A DNA stretch of 56,920 nt from Mycobacterium colombiense (GTDB lineage: Bacteria > Actinomycetota > Actinomycetes > Mycobacteriales > Mycobacteriaceae). Location of the stretch: positions 1 through 56,920 of the forward strand of contig NZ_QMEU01000025.1 of the NCBI RefSeq assembly GCF_003284975.1, given 5' to 3'. The number at the start of each line of letters is the position of its first letter. The first letter of the stretch is position 1. Made by a program: the position numbers and the translations under genes. The notes under the pieces are model-generated. The model made no database searches. It was not told the origin of the DNA and worked only from the letters and a program-made list of their open reading frames with translations. Positions 35,245 to 43,630 of the stretch are shown here, in pieces.

Positions 35245-35678
35245 GCGGAGCCGTCACCGTCACGTTTCGGGACCCTTGTGACATAGCAGGTTCCGATCGC
35301 CTGACTAGCCGCCGGACGAAGACTTGGTGGGGTCCTCCGCCTCCGCCAACGCGACCGCGCTTTTCCGGTGATCATTCGCTGCGGCCTGCCAACGCTCGTC
35401 GGCCTCCTCCTGCAGTTGCCCCGGATCGGGAATCCCTGCGTCTCGCCGTGCATCCATCAGCTGTTGATTCTCGTGGCACGCGACATGATTCGACTCCGTT
35501 ATTTCGCGCGGAACTGGAAGCGCTGCCCGATGCCCTTGGCCATTCAACGTATCCATTTCGCGCGGTCGGTGTCGACGAATTCCGCCGATTCCGCAGGCAG
35601 GATTCCGAGTCTCAAACCGCCATTGTGCGTCGGGGCCCGGGGTTACGATCTGCCGAAGAGCTACAGATTCGAGGGGCC
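35245..35678. other. Largely noncoding stretch with one doubtful open frame
   Basis: 434 bp without a confident gene. The only frame with protein-like composition is 35305-35556 on minus, listed separately. Plus-strand frames here are continuations of shadows from the gene upstream. Confidence 0.4.
35305..35556 (-). CDS. Doubtful small open reading frame
   Basis: An 83-aa frame whose second half (GQLQEEADERWQAAANDHRK) looks like an amphipathic helix, but no ribosome site, neighbour relationship or family supports it. It could be a remnant or chance frame. Confidence 0.25.
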   Translation of the reverse strand: MDTLNGQGHRAALPVPREITESNHVACHENQQLMDARRDAGIPDPGQLQEEADERWQAAANDHRKSAVALAEAEDPTKSSSGG

Positions 35679-35972
35679 ATGCACCGCACCCGACGTCTCG
35701 TCACCACACTCACGGCGGCCATCGCGTTAACGCTCACGGCCGCGGCTTTCGCTTGCGCGCCGCCTGTCTCGGCCGACCCGGTATGCGGTGTGCCGGGAAC
35801 GCCGCCGTGCGCGGGCCCCGGCCCGCTGACGCCCGAGCAGCAGTGCGCGTTCATCGCATGGCGGTCGATGATGCCGTGCAACTGGCTCGGAGTGCAGGTG
35901 CCCGCCGGCACACCGGGAAGTTGGGACAACCCGCCGGCCCCACCGCCCGGGACACCGCCACCGCCACCCTGA
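35679..35972 (+). CDS. Small proline-rich secreted protein
   Basis: A 97-aa protein with a signal peptide (LVTTLTAAIALTLTAAAFA, cleavage near VSA). The mature part has paired Cys (CGVPGTPPCAG and QQCAF, PCNWLG) and a Pro-rich tail (PAPPPGTPPPPP). GAGGGG precedes ATG 35679. It looks like a cell-wall or secreted protein; no domain is recognised. It converges on the next gene. Confidence 0.7.
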   Translation: MHRTRRLVTTLTAAIALTLTAAAFACAPPVSADPVCGVPGTPPCAGPGPLTPEQQCAFIAWRSMMPCNWLGVQVPAGTPGSWDNPPAPPPGTPPPPP

Positions 35973-35983
35973 ACCGAATCCGG

Positions 35984-36490
35984 CTAGCTACCCACGCGCT
36001 CGGCGGTCATGTTCATGTCGATGGTCCCTTGGCATGCGCCGCTCAAGATGTCGGTGTGCATGACGCCGGCCAGCGTTCCGTCGGGTTGGGGCGTGTAGTG
36101 CACCTCGGCCCGGGCCGGATTCCACTGAATCGTGGTGTCGGGCATCATGCAGTCCCACTGAAAGTCGTTGGCCTGCGACCACGACTTTCCATCCCAGGTG
36201 AACTGGACCGGCTGCGGCACCGTCGGGTTGGTGGGCGGCGGGCCGCTGACGATGGTGGCGACGCATTTGCCGCTCGTGCAGCTCGACCGGAGACCGTAGG
36301 TCTCGGTGTGTTGCACCTCCGGGTCGCCGACCGCCATGCTGGTCCCGGCCTTCGGGCCGACCATGAACGTGATCGCATACTGGCCATTCCAGGACGGATC
36401 GTCGGCCAAGACGGTCGGGATAAACCACACGGAAATTGCGAACGGCACCGCCGATAAACCGACGACGGATTTCACACGGTGCGGCGTCAT
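35984..36490 (-). CDS. Secreted protein of unknown function
   Basis: A 168-aa protein with an N-terminal signal segment (VVGLSAVPFAISVWFI, cleavage near VLA). The mature domain has a WNGQYAITFMVGPKAG start, paired Cys (SCTSGKC and WDCMM, GAC), and PVQFTWDGKSWSQAND, a pattern seen in several mycobacterial secreted hypotheticals. ATG 36490 has AGGAGG upstream, which decides the start over the longer frame from 36643. Function unknown. Confidence 0.75.
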   Translation of the reverse strand: MTPHRVKSVVGLSAVPFAISVWFIPTVLADDPSWNGQYAITFMVGPKAGTSMAVGDPEVQHTETYGLRSSCTSGKCVATIVSGPPPTNPTVPQPVQFTWDGKSWSQANDFQWDCMMPDTTIQWNPARAEVHYTPQPDGTLAGVMHTDILSGACQGTIDMNMTAERVGS

Positions 36491-36608
36491 CGTTCCTCCT
36501 GTGGGTCCGTACTCAGTCAATAGTCGTATGCCGAGCCGTTGCCGACAAGGTGCCGGCGATAACCCGAATTCCGGCAGGCCGGTCCGCCGGATGGCGCGTG
36601 GCGGCGCC

Positions 36609-36860
36609 CTACCAGCCCCAATCGTCGTCGTCCAGAACATCAACGGTCAGTGCGTTGTCGGCGGCGCCCTTCGTCCCATAGGTAAAGGTCAGCAGGGTGC
36701 GGTCGTCGTCGAGGGGTTCGGCCGCGACGACGGTGGCGTGCCCGACCTTCATGCGGATCCGGTCGCCGGGCTTCAATTCGTCGACGCGTTTCAGGGTCAC
36801 ACTCAACCCATCGGTGAAGTGCTGATGCTGCAGACACTTTGGCGATTCATCGCCCTCCAT
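36609..36860 (-). CDS. Small protein of unknown function
   Basis: An 83-aa protein, beta-rich and acidic at its end (DVLDDDDWGW). It contains ELKPGDRIRMKVGHATVVAA, a strand-turn-strand pattern. GGAGG upstream supports ATG 36860; the frame is open further to 36989 but no ribosome site precedes that start. It lies upstream of the secreted protein on the same strand and is divergent from the gene at 36998. Confidence 0.55.
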   Translation of the reverse strand: MEGDESPKCLQHQHFTDGLSVTLKRVDELKPGDRIRMKVGHATVVAAEPLDDDRTLLTFTYGTKGAADNALTVDVLDDDDWGW

Positions 36861-36997
36861 AACGACCGAGCCTCCCGGCCTGCAAGCGCATTTGCGGACC
36901 ACCTGACCCTGCAATTTCACGCGGCACAGCGGCGGGTTGCAATATACCCCGGTGTCGAATTGCGGCCCGGCGCCATGGCCGGAGCACAATGTGAGGC

Positions 36998-37216
36998 GTG
37001 AGTTGGACGAGGTATACCGGCAGAGCGCTCGCGGGTGCCACCCTGGACGGCGACGCGTTGCACGCCGAGCTCGAAGACTTTATCCGCGTGGACAATCCGC
37101 ATCTGACCGATGTTCGCCTCGAGCACGCCACCGCGAGCGAAACGGACAGCGCCGGGCCATCCAAGCGGTGGTACGAAGTCACCTACCTGGCTGAAGACCC
37201 CGAAGGCAGTTCGTAG
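36998..37216 (+). CDS. Small protein of unknown function
   Basis: A 72-aa soluble acidic protein starting at GTG 36998 with no domain recognised (ALHAELEDFIRVDNPHLTD, then KRWYEVTYLAEDPEG). It ends 1 bp before the DUF4189-like gene starts, so the two are probably translated from one mRNA. Confidence 0.55.
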   Translation: MSWTRYTGRALAGATLDGDALHAELEDFIRVDNPHLTDVRLEHATASETDSAGPSKRWYEVTYLAEDPEGSS

Positions 37217-37217
37217 C

Positions 37218-37610
37218 ATGCGCGGGAGCGCGCCGATGCGGCCGGTCATTGCCGTCGTCGCTGCGGTCGGTTGCGCGGTCGCCGCGCTGCCCGCGCCGAC
37301 GGCCCGGGCCGACGACGGGTTCGTCGCCCTCGCCGTGTCGGTGCGGAGCGGACGAGCCGCCGGATGGGGCACCGGGGCCAGTCAGGACCAGGCCAACCAA
37401 GTCGCGCTCGCGCACTGCACCGCCGAGGCCGGCGACGTCTGTGAAGTGGTGGCCGGCACCCGCAACGGCTGCGCATCGGTGGCGTTCGACCGCGTCTCCG
37501 GCCGGTTCCAGGGCGGTTCGGGGCCCGACGCCACCGCATCCATCGCCGACGCGCTGGCCAAGCTAAATTCACCCAACGGGCACATCAAGGCCACCCACTG
37601 CTCGTCCTGA
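37218..37610 (+). CDS. DUF4189-like secreted protein
   Basis: A 130-aa exported protein with a signal peptide (VIAVVAAVGCAVAALP, cleavage near ARA). The mature domain follows DUF4189: VALAVSVRSGRAAGWGTGAS, QDQANQVALAHC, CEVVAGTRNGCASVAFDR, with Cys pairs likely forming disulfides. ATG 37218 is given; ATG 37236, with GGGAG upstream, is an alternative that only shortens the signal peptide. Function unknown. Confidence 0.72.
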   Translation: MRGSAPMRPVIAVVAAVGCAVAALPAPTARADDGFVALAVSVRSGRAAGWGTGASQDQANQVALAHCTAEAGDVCEVVAGTRNGCASVAFDRVSGRFQGGSGPDATASIADALAKLNSPNGHIKATHCSS

Positions 37611-37723
37611 AATCCGTGGACCGACGCGGGCGTCGCCCCGAGATGGACACCGCGATTTCGACTATCGTTCATGGAAGTCGTCCTTGACTGCACGCTGATG
37701 GGCCCGCGCACTGAGGGGAGACC

Positions 37724-38092
37724 ATGTCCGTGACGAAGGCTGGGAAGTGGCCGACGGTCTGCGCGATCTTGCTGTCCACCGCCGCGCTGGCGGTCGCGGC
37801 GCCCGCTTCAGCGGATGACCCCGACGACGCGTTCATCGCCGGCCTCTCCAGGGGCGGAATCACCATGCCCGACAACGACGATGCGATTGCGAAGGCCCGC
37901 ACGGTGTGCACCAGCATCGCCACCAACCCGAACGCCTCGGTGCTGGCGATCCAGCTGGCCAGGCAAACGGACCTGTCGGTCAAACAGTCCGCCTACTTCG
38001 TCGGCCTGTCGATAGCCACCTATTGTCCGCAGTACAAGGAGGACATCGACCCGTCGGTCACCTGGCTGCTGCCGGGACCCCCGCTCATGTGA
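37724..38092 (+). CDS. DUF732-family secreted protein
   Basis: A 122-aa secreted protein with a signal peptide (TVCAILLSTAALAVAAPASA). The mature part is a DUF732 domain: DPDDAFIAGLSRGGITMPD, ARTVCTSIATNP, and a second Cys in IATYCPQYKED. DUF732 proteins are common in mycobacteria and small, exported and of unknown function. It converges on another DUF732 gene 34 bp away. Confidence 0.85.
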   Translation: MSVTKAGKWPTVCAILLSTAALAVAAPASADDPDDAFIAGLSRGGITMPDNDDAIAKARTVCTSIATNPNASVLAIQLARQTDLSVKQSAYFVGLSIATYCPQYKEDIDPSVTWLLPGPPLM

Positions 38093-38125
38093 GCACACCT
38101 GCTGCAGCGCAAGGGATTTCGCTTT

Positions 38126-38476
38126 TCAGCAGTGGTCGGTCCAGCACCGCTGCAGGGGGCAGTACGTCGAATGTGCAAGGCTCACCATGGATCCGACGTC
38201 TCCGAAGGTGACATTCCTGGGGTCCAGGATCTGGTGGATGCTCTGGGAGATCTGCTCATAGGTCCAACCCCAGCCGATGTCATCACAGATCAGGCGCCCC
38301 ATCCCGGTAAGGGCGGCGTCGTGATCGGGCGGCCAACTGAAACCGGCGGCACGCAGTTGCGACAGGTACGCGTCGTCGAGGGGATCGGCGGTGGCAACCG
38401 CGGCGCTGGTCACCAGAGCCGCGCTCGCCAAAACGGGAATGGCCAACGCGGCCAGCCTGCGAGGTGAGGACATCAT
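38126..38476 (-). CDS. DUF732-family secreted protein
   Basis: A 116-aa DUF732 protein. The signal peptide (LAALAIPVLASAALVTSA) is followed by DPLDDAYLSQLRAAGFSWP, then GMGRLICDDIGWGW and AHSTYCPLQRC. AAAGGA precedes ATG 38476. It faces the preceding DUF732 gene on the opposite strand, so the two are separate duplicates rather than an operon. Confidence 0.85.
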   Translation of the reverse strand: MMSSPRRLAALAIPVLASAALVTSAAVATADPLDDAYLSQLRAAGFSWPPDHDAALTGMGRLICDDIGWGWTYEQISQSIHQILDPRNVTFGDVGSMVSLAHSTYCPLQRCWTDHC

Positions 38477-38609
38477 GCGCTTCCTTTCTTCGGGGCGTTC
38501 ACGATGCCGTCGACCCATAGCGGCATGAAGACGAAGAATAGGCACAGTCGGGAAAAAGCGCCTTATGAACCGCTGAATAATCGGATTTCAAGCCGTCACC
38601 ACACGCGGC

Positions 38610-39227
38610 TCAGCCTCGCGCTGGCAGACCGTTCTCATACGCCGTGGTCAACCAGAACACGGTGCGCTCAATACCCGGCACAATTTCGGTGACGTCGATC
38701 TCCCCCTGAGCGAAACGGGTGAGTAGCCCGTAGACGACGCCGGTGAGAATGAGCTCGAGGTCTTTGGCGAATCCCGGCTCCGCTTGCGCCAGAACGGCTT
38801 TGGCGACGGGAACGACGGCGTCGACTCCACGCTGGATGAGGCGCTTTCCACCGGGCCCCGAGCGGGCCTGGAAGTAGGAGCGCAGCATCACCGGATGCCG
38901 TTCCCACGGCCCAAAGATGGTCCGCATCACGTGCATCAGGTCCACATAGATCGACTCACCGGGCAGATCGTCGATCAGCGACGGTAGGCGCGCATAGCGA
39001 TTGGCGTCCATCCACCCGTCCAGGGCCGCAACGATCAGCTCGTCGCGCGTGCGATACCGCTTGTAGATGGTCGCCAGGGAAACCCGCGCCCGTCGGGCCA
39101 CCTCGCGCAGCTGGACGGCCTCGTAGCCCTCGCTGTCGAGCATCTCGACCACGATGTCCAGGATCGGGTCGGTCCGCGGCCCGGACGCGCCGTTCTCGGC
39201 GTCCAATGCCGCCCCTTTTGCCGCCAT
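38610..39227 (-). CDS. TetR-family regulator of the adjacent SDR/ALDH operon
   Basis: A 205-aa TetR regulator. The helix-turn-helix lies at residues about 35-70 (VQLREVARRARVSLATIYKRY). It is divergent from a mycofactocin-type SDR operon, and the 83-bp gap holds two palindromes with the common AGTAAC/GTTACT core. It likely represses its own gene and the SDR-CMD-ALDH genes until a pathway substrate binds. ATG 39227 was chosen because the palindromes lie just upstream; the longer frame to 39443 crosses them. Confidence 0.88.
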   Translation of the reverse strand: MAAKGAALDAENGASGPRTDPILDIVVEMLDSEGYEAVQLREVARRARVSLATIYKRYRTRDELIVAALDGWMDANRYARLPSLIDDLPGESIYVDLMHVMRTIFGPWERHPVMLRSYFQARSGPGGKRLIQRGVDAVVPVAKAVLAQAEPGFAKDLELILTGVVYGLLTRFAQGEIDVTEIVPGIERTVFWLTTAYENGLPARG

Positions 39228-39228
39228 G

Positions 39229-39243
39229 AGTAACCATGTTACT
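39229..39243. promoter_or_regulatory. TetR operator candidate AGTAACCATGTTACT
   Basis: Perfect AGTAAC/GTTACT arms with a 3-bp centre, directly before the TetR gene start (39227). It shares its core with the site at 39254; the centres are 26 bp apart. Confidence 0.65.
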
Positions 39244-39253
39244 GTGCGCAGGT

Positions 39254-39270
39254 GAGTAACGGCGTTACTC
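39254..39270. promoter_or_regulatory. TetR operator candidate GAGTAACGGCGTTACTC
   Basis: Perfect 7-bp arms GAGTAAC/GTTACTC around GGC. It is 39 bp upstream of the SDR start and would overlap the likely promoter of the divergent operon. Confidence 0.7.
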
Positions 39271-39309
39271 TGCCCTGATCTGGGCCGACCAACAGAGAGG
39301 ACGCGCGCC

Positions 39310-40140
39310 GTGGGGTCAGTAGATGGCAAGGTCGCCTTCATCACCGGGGTGGCGCGCGGCCAGGGTCGCAGCCATGCCGTCCGGCTCGCCCGCGAGGGCG
39401 CCAACATCATCGGCATCGACATCTGCGCTGACATCCCCGCCAACGGTTACCCGATGGCCTCCCACGAGGAGCTGGACGAGACCGTCGCACTGGTCGAACA
39501 GGCCGGCGGCAAGATGCTGGGCACGGTCGCCGACGTCCGCGTCTTCGAGCAAGTCAAGGCCGCGATGGATGCCGGCGTCGAGCACTTCGGCCGCCTCGAC
39601 ATCGTGCTGGCCAACGCCGGGATCGCGCCGCTGGCGTTTCGCCAGTTGAGCATCGAGGAGGAGCTGGCCCAGTGGCGGGCGGTCACCGGCGTCAACCTCG
39701 ACGGGGCCTATCACACGGCGTGGGCGGCCGTCCCGCATCTGTTGGCCGGCAACCGCGGCGGGGTCATCATCTTCACCAGCTCGACCGCCGGCATCAAGGG
39801 CTTCGGCGGCCTGCAGGGCGGCGGCCTGGGCTACGCGGCGTCCAAACACGGGATCGTCGGGCTGATGCGCACCCTGGCCAATGCACTTGCACCGCTGAGC
39901 ATTCGGGTCAACACCGTGCACCCGACCGCGGTGAACACGATGATGGCCACCAACGACGACATGACCGAGTTCCTGGAGAAGAATCCCGGCGCGGGTCCCC
40001 ATCTGCAAAACCCGATGCCCGTCGGCATGCTGGAACCCGACGACGTCAGCGCCGCCATCGCCTACCTGGTCTCCGACGAGGCGAAGTACGTCACGGGCGT
40101 GACCTTCCCCGTCGACGCGGGCTTCTGCAACAAGGTTTGA
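39310..40140 (+). CDS. Mycofactocin-type short-chain dehydrogenase
   Basis: A 276-aa SDR of the mycofactocin-dependent group. It has the hallmark cofactor region GVARGQGRSHAVRLAREGAN and the insertion after the acidic strand (DICADIPANGYPMASHEE) that distinguishes this group, plus active-site Ser (TSSTAG) and YAASK. Such enzymes hold NAD tightly and pass electrons to mycofactocin. GTG 39310 is the start. It is the first gene of the operon controlled by the divergent TetR. The substrate is probably an alcohol or hydroxylated terpenoid/steroid-like compound, but this is inferred. Confidence 0.88.
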   Translation: MGSVDGKVAFITGVARGQGRSHAVRLAREGANIIGIDICADIPANGYPMASHEELDETVALVEQAGGKMLGTVADVRVFEQVKAAMDAGVEHFGRLDIVLANAGIAPLAFRQLSIEEELAQWRAVTGVNLDGAYHTAWAAVPHLLAGNRGGVIIFTSSTAGIKGFGGLQGGGLGYAASKHGIVGLMRTLANALAPLSIRVNTVHPTAVNTMMATNDDMTEFLEKNPGAGPHLQNPMPVGMLEPDDVSAAIAYLVSDEAKYVTGVTFPVDAGFCNKV

Positions 40141-40147
40141 GACGCGA

Positions 40148-40969
40148 ATGACAACGAACAACGCCGCCGGCCGGGTCGCGGGCAAACGGGTCTTGATCAC
40201 CGGCGCCGCGCGCGGCATGGGGCGCTCGCACGCGGTGCGGCTGGCCGAGGAAGGTGCCGACTGCATCCTGGTGGACATCTGTTCCACCCCAGCGGGTTTG
40301 GAATACCCACTGGCTACCGAAGACGACCTGCATGAGACCGCGCGACTGGTTGAGAAACACGGCCGGCGTGCGATCACCAAAGTCGTCGACGTGCGCGACG
40401 AGGCCGCCATGAAAGCGGCGGTCGACGACGCCGCGGGCGAACTCGGCGGACTCGACGGCGCGGTCGCCAACGCCGGCGTGCTCACGGTCGGCACGTGGGA
40501 CACCACCACCGCCGAGCAGTGGCGACTGGTCGTCGATATCAATCTCATCGGCGCCTGGAACACCTGCGCGGCCGCACTCCCCCACCTGGTCGCCCGGGGC
40601 GGCGGGAGCCTGGTCAACATCAGCTCGTCGGCCGGCATCAAGGGCACGCCGCTGCACGTGCCCTACACCGCCTCCAAGCACGGCATCGTCGGCATGACCC
40701 TGGCGCTGGCCAACGAGGTTGCTGCACAGAACATCCGGGTCAACACCGTGCACCCCACCGGGGTGGCCACCGGGATGGCGCCGCCGAGCATGCACACCCT
40801 GATCGCCGAGCAACGGCCCGACCTGGTGCCCATCTTTCTCAACGCGCTGCCCGCGCCGCTGATCGAAGCGTCCGATGTGAGCAACGCGGTGCTGTATCTG
40901 ATCTCCGACGAATCCCGTTACGTCACAGGGCTGGAGCTGAAGGTCGACGCCGGTGTCACCATCCGATAG
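40148..40969 (+). CDS. Mycofactocin-type short-chain dehydrogenase (second copy)
   Basis: A 273-aa SDR clearly paralogous to the preceding gene (GAARGMGRSHAVRLAEEGAD, DICSTPAGLEYPLATEDD insertion, SSSAGIKG and YTASK). Having two of these in tandem suggests successive or alternative alcohol oxidations. It starts 7 bp after the first gene and is followed 7 bp later by the CMD protein, so it lies inside the operon. Confidence 0.87.
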   Translation: MTTNNAAGRVAGKRVLITGAARGMGRSHAVRLAEEGADCILVDICSTPAGLEYPLATEDDLHETARLVEKHGRRAITKVVDVRDEAAMKAAVDDAAGELGGLDGAVANAGVLTVGTWDTTTAEQWRLVVDINLIGAWNTCAAALPHLVARGGGSLVNISSSAGIKGTPLHVPYTASKHGIVGMTLALANEVAAQNIRVNTVHPTGVATGMAPPSMHTLIAEQRPDLVPIFLNALPAPLIEASDVSNAVLYLISDESRYVTGLELKVDAGVTIR

Positions 40970-40976
40970 GGCCCCG

Positions 40977-41783
40977 ATGAGCGACGGTGCGCGACGCGAA
41001 CGAGGGGTGCGAACCTTCGCCGAGGTGATGACGGTCGACCCGCCCGACGCCGACAGCCCGTATGCGGGCGGATTGATCGACTTCGTCTTCGGCGAGGTCT
41101 GGTCGCGACCGGGCCTGTCCCGCCGCGATCGGCGGTTCGTCACGCTGGCCTGCGTCGCGGCCGCCGACGCGCAGGCGCCGCTGGAGCAACACGTCTACGC
41201 CGCACTCAACAGCGGCGACCTCACCATCACCGAAATGCGGGAGACCGTCCTGCATTTCGCGGTCTACGCGGGCTGGCCGAAGGCGTCCCGATTCAACATC
41301 GCCGTGGACTTGCAATGGGCCAAGATCGCCGAGGAGCGCGGCGAGGCGGCCCCTCCCCCGGAACCGCTGCTGCCGCTGGTCACCGCCAGCGACCCCGAGC
41401 AGCGACTGCGGGGCGGCGAGGAGTCATTCAAGGACATCAACTGCCTGCCCTTCGCGCCGATGCGGGACAACCCCTACTCGGGAGCGGGCATTCTGAATTT
41501 CGTCTTCGGCGAGATGTGGTTGCGGCCCGGCCTGGGCATGAAGGAACGCCGGCTGATCACCGTGGCCTGTGTCGGGTTCCAGGACGCCGAAATCCCGATC
41601 ATGTCCCACGTGTACGCGGCGCTCAAGAGTGGCGACGTGTCGTTCGAGGAGATGGACGAACTGGCGCTGCAGTTCGCCGCGTACTACGGCTGCGCCAAGG
41701 CCGACTACCTCAACCAGGTGATCGCCGAACAGAAGCAGCGGGTGACGGCCGAGGACCAGGCCGATCACACCACCGTCGGCTGA
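40977..41783 (+). CDS. Tandem carboxymuconolactone decarboxylase (CMD)-domain protein
   Basis: A 268-aa protein with two CMD repeats, each with the same pattern: first around residues 30-115 (FGEVWSRPGLSRRDRRFVTLAC, then HVYAALNSGDLT) and again at 165-250 (FGEMWLRPGLGMKERRLITVAC, then HVYAALKSGDVS). Single CMD proteins act as decarboxylases or AhpD-like peroxidases; the two-domain form has no settled function. ATG 40977 was chosen over 40953 because the next upstream residues overlap the previous stop. It sits between the SDR pair and an aldehyde dehydrogenase. Confidence 0.85.
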   Translation: MSDGARRERGVRTFAEVMTVDPPDADSPYAGGLIDFVFGEVWSRPGLSRRDRRFVTLACVAAADAQAPLEQHVYAALNSGDLTITEMRETVLHFAVYAGWPKASRFNIAVDLQWAKIAEERGEAAPPPEPLLPLVTASDPEQRLRGGEESFKDINCLPFAPMRDNPYSGAGILNFVFGEMWLRPGLGMKERRLITVACVGFQDAEIPIMSHVYAALKSGDVSFEEMDELALQFAAYYGCAKADYLNQVIAEQKQRVTAEDQADHTTVG

Positions 41784-41807
41784 CAGCACACCGGAAGGCA
41801 TCCCGCC

Positions 41808-43271
41808 ATGGCGGCCACCGCAACTTCACTGCCCCGCTCGGGCGCGTTACTCATTGGCGGGCAACGCATTACCACCGCCTCGGGTGGCAGCTATGAGCAC
41901 ACCTACCCCGGCACCGGCGCGCTCAACGCGACCATCCCGCTGGCCGGTCACGACGAGATGGACAGGGCCGTCGACAGCGCCTGGGACGCGCACCGCGAAT
42001 GGATCTCCTATCCCGTCGATCGCCGCCGCGACCTGCTGTTCGCGCTGGCCGACGTGGTGCGCGACCACTTCGCGGAGCTGACCGAGCTCAACGTGCACGA
42101 TTACGGCGTCCCGGTGTCGGTGGCCGGCAACTCCGTACTGACCGAGCGGTTCCTGCGGTACTACGCCGGTTACGCCGACAAGACCCACGGCGCAAGCACT
42201 CCCGTTGCCGGTGCCTTCGACGTCAACCTCGTCGAACGCGAACCGTACGGCGTCGTCGGCGTGATCGCCCCCTGGAACGGGCCGCTCGTGGTGGCCGGCG
42301 CGGCCGTGGCGCCCGCGCTGGCGGCGGGAAACGCGGTCGTCCTCAAGCCCTCCGAGCTGGCGTCGTTGGCGCCCTTGCGCTTTGGTGAGCTCTGCCTCGA
42401 AGCGGGCCTGCCGCCGGGATTGGTCAACGTGTTGCCGGCCGGGCCCGCGGGCGGTGACGCGCTGGTGCGCCATCCCCGGATCGGCAAGATCCACTTCACC
42501 GGCGGCCAGGCCACCGCCCAGAAGGTGCTGCAGGCCGCGTCGCACAATCTCACCCCGGTGACGGCCGAATTGGGCGGTAAGTCGGCCTATCTCGTGTTCG
42601 CCGATGCCGACCTGGATCTGACCGCTGTCATCGCCGCCCATCAGGGGCCCATCACCCAGGCCGGCCAAAGTTGCGCCTGCGCCTCGCGCATTCTCGTCGA
42701 GGCGTCGGTGTACGCGAGCTTCGTGGACAAACTCGTGGCGACGGTGCGGACCGCCAAGATCGGTGATCCGCTGCAACCCGACGTCATGCTCGGTCCCGTG
42801 ATCACCGAAGCCGCAGCCGACCGCATCCTCGGCGTCATCGACCGGGCGGTCAGCGACAAGGCCGGTGAGCTGGTCACGGGCGGACGCAGGCTCGGTGGCG
42901 AGTTGGCGTCCGGTTATTTCATCGAGCCGACGATCTTCGCCAACGTCGACAATCGGTCGGCGCTGGCGCAAACCGAAACCTTCGGGCCGGTGGCGTCCGT
43001 CATCCCCTTCGCCGATGAGGCCGAGGCGGTCAGGATCGCCAACGATTCCCGCTACGGCCTCAATGCCTTCGTGGCGACGTCCAACCTGGAACGTGCACAC
43101 CGGGTTGCGCGTCAACTGCAGGCGGGTTCGGTGTGGGTGAACCGGCACAGCGACATCGAGCCGCAGGGCCCCTACGGCGGCTACAAGCAGAGCGGGTTCG
43201 GCCGCACCGGCGGCGTCGAAGGCCTGTATGAGTTTTTGCAGGTGAAGAACATTCGCATCGGTATGAGCTGA
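41808..43271 (+). CDS. Aldehyde dehydrogenase
   Basis: A 487-aa NAD(P)-dependent aldehyde dehydrogenase. The catalytic Cys is in GQSCACASR, the general base Glu in TAELGGKSA, and the NAD-binding site in IGKIHFTGGQATA. It would oxidise the aldehyde produced by the SDRs to an acid. It starts 24 bp after the CMD gene and ends the operon. The substrate is unknown. Confidence 0.93.
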   Translation: MAATATSLPRSGALLIGGQRITTASGGSYEHTYPGTGALNATIPLAGHDEMDRAVDSAWDAHREWISYPVDRRRDLLFALADVVRDHFAELTELNVHDYGVPVSVAGNSVLTERFLRYYAGYADKTHGASTPVAGAFDVNLVEREPYGVVGVIAPWNGPLVVAGAAVAPALAAGNAVVLKPSELASLAPLRFGELCLEAGLPPGLVNVLPAGPAGGDALVRHPRIGKIHFTGGQATAQKVLQAASHNLTPVTAELGGKSAYLVFADADLDLTAVIAAHQGPITQAGQSCACASRILVEASVYASFVDKLVATVRTAKIGDPLQPDVMLGPVITEAAADRILGVIDRAVSDKAGELVTGGRRLGGELASGYFIEPTIFANVDNRSALAQTETFGPVASVIPFADEAEAVRIANDSRYGLNAFVATSNLERAHRVARQLQAGSVWVNRHSDIEPQGPYGGYKQSGFGRTGGVEGLYEFLQVKNIRIGMS

Positions 43272-43359
43272 CACCGCCATTTTCGGCCCCGGAGGGCATT
43301 TGTTGTCGTGAAATATTGTGCAAATCAAGTATTTCCGCTAAAGGGGTAGAGTCGCGGGC

Positions 43360-43572
43360 ATGAGTTTGGTCGAGTGGCTGAGGACGCCCCGCTACTTGCG
43401 GACGCGTTTCATGATGGAAACGCGGCCGCTGAACCGCCTGGAGATGGAGATCGTGTTCGTCGAGGTTGCCGCCCGCGACGCGTTGGTACGCCTGCCCGTG
43501 GCGTTCATGATTCTGCCGAAGGCCTCCCGGCCCTGGCGCGATGGCCCGTCCACCCCGGAACAGGGCAAGTAG
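43360..43572 (+). CDS. Small basic protein of unknown function
   Basis: A 70-aa Arg-rich protein (YLRTRFMMETRPLNRLEMEI, then DALVRLPVAFMILPKASRPW). The region just upstream is AT-rich for this genome, consistent with a promoter. No domain is recognised. It lies between the ALDH operon and the CDF transporter on the same strand. Confidence 0.45.
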   Translation: MSLVEWLRTPRYLRTRFMMETRPLNRLEMEIVFVEVAARDALVRLPVAFMILPKASRPWRDGPSTPEQGK

Positions 43573-43630
43573 CAAGTAGAGGTTCCACGCGGGGCTTGGG
43601 AGCCGCGACCGAGTCGGGCATGCTGACGGT

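Noticed and set aside
40091..41143. Long minus-strand frame opposite the SDR genes
   Set aside because: The SDRs on plus have full cofactor and active-site motifs; the opposite frame has no recognisable features.
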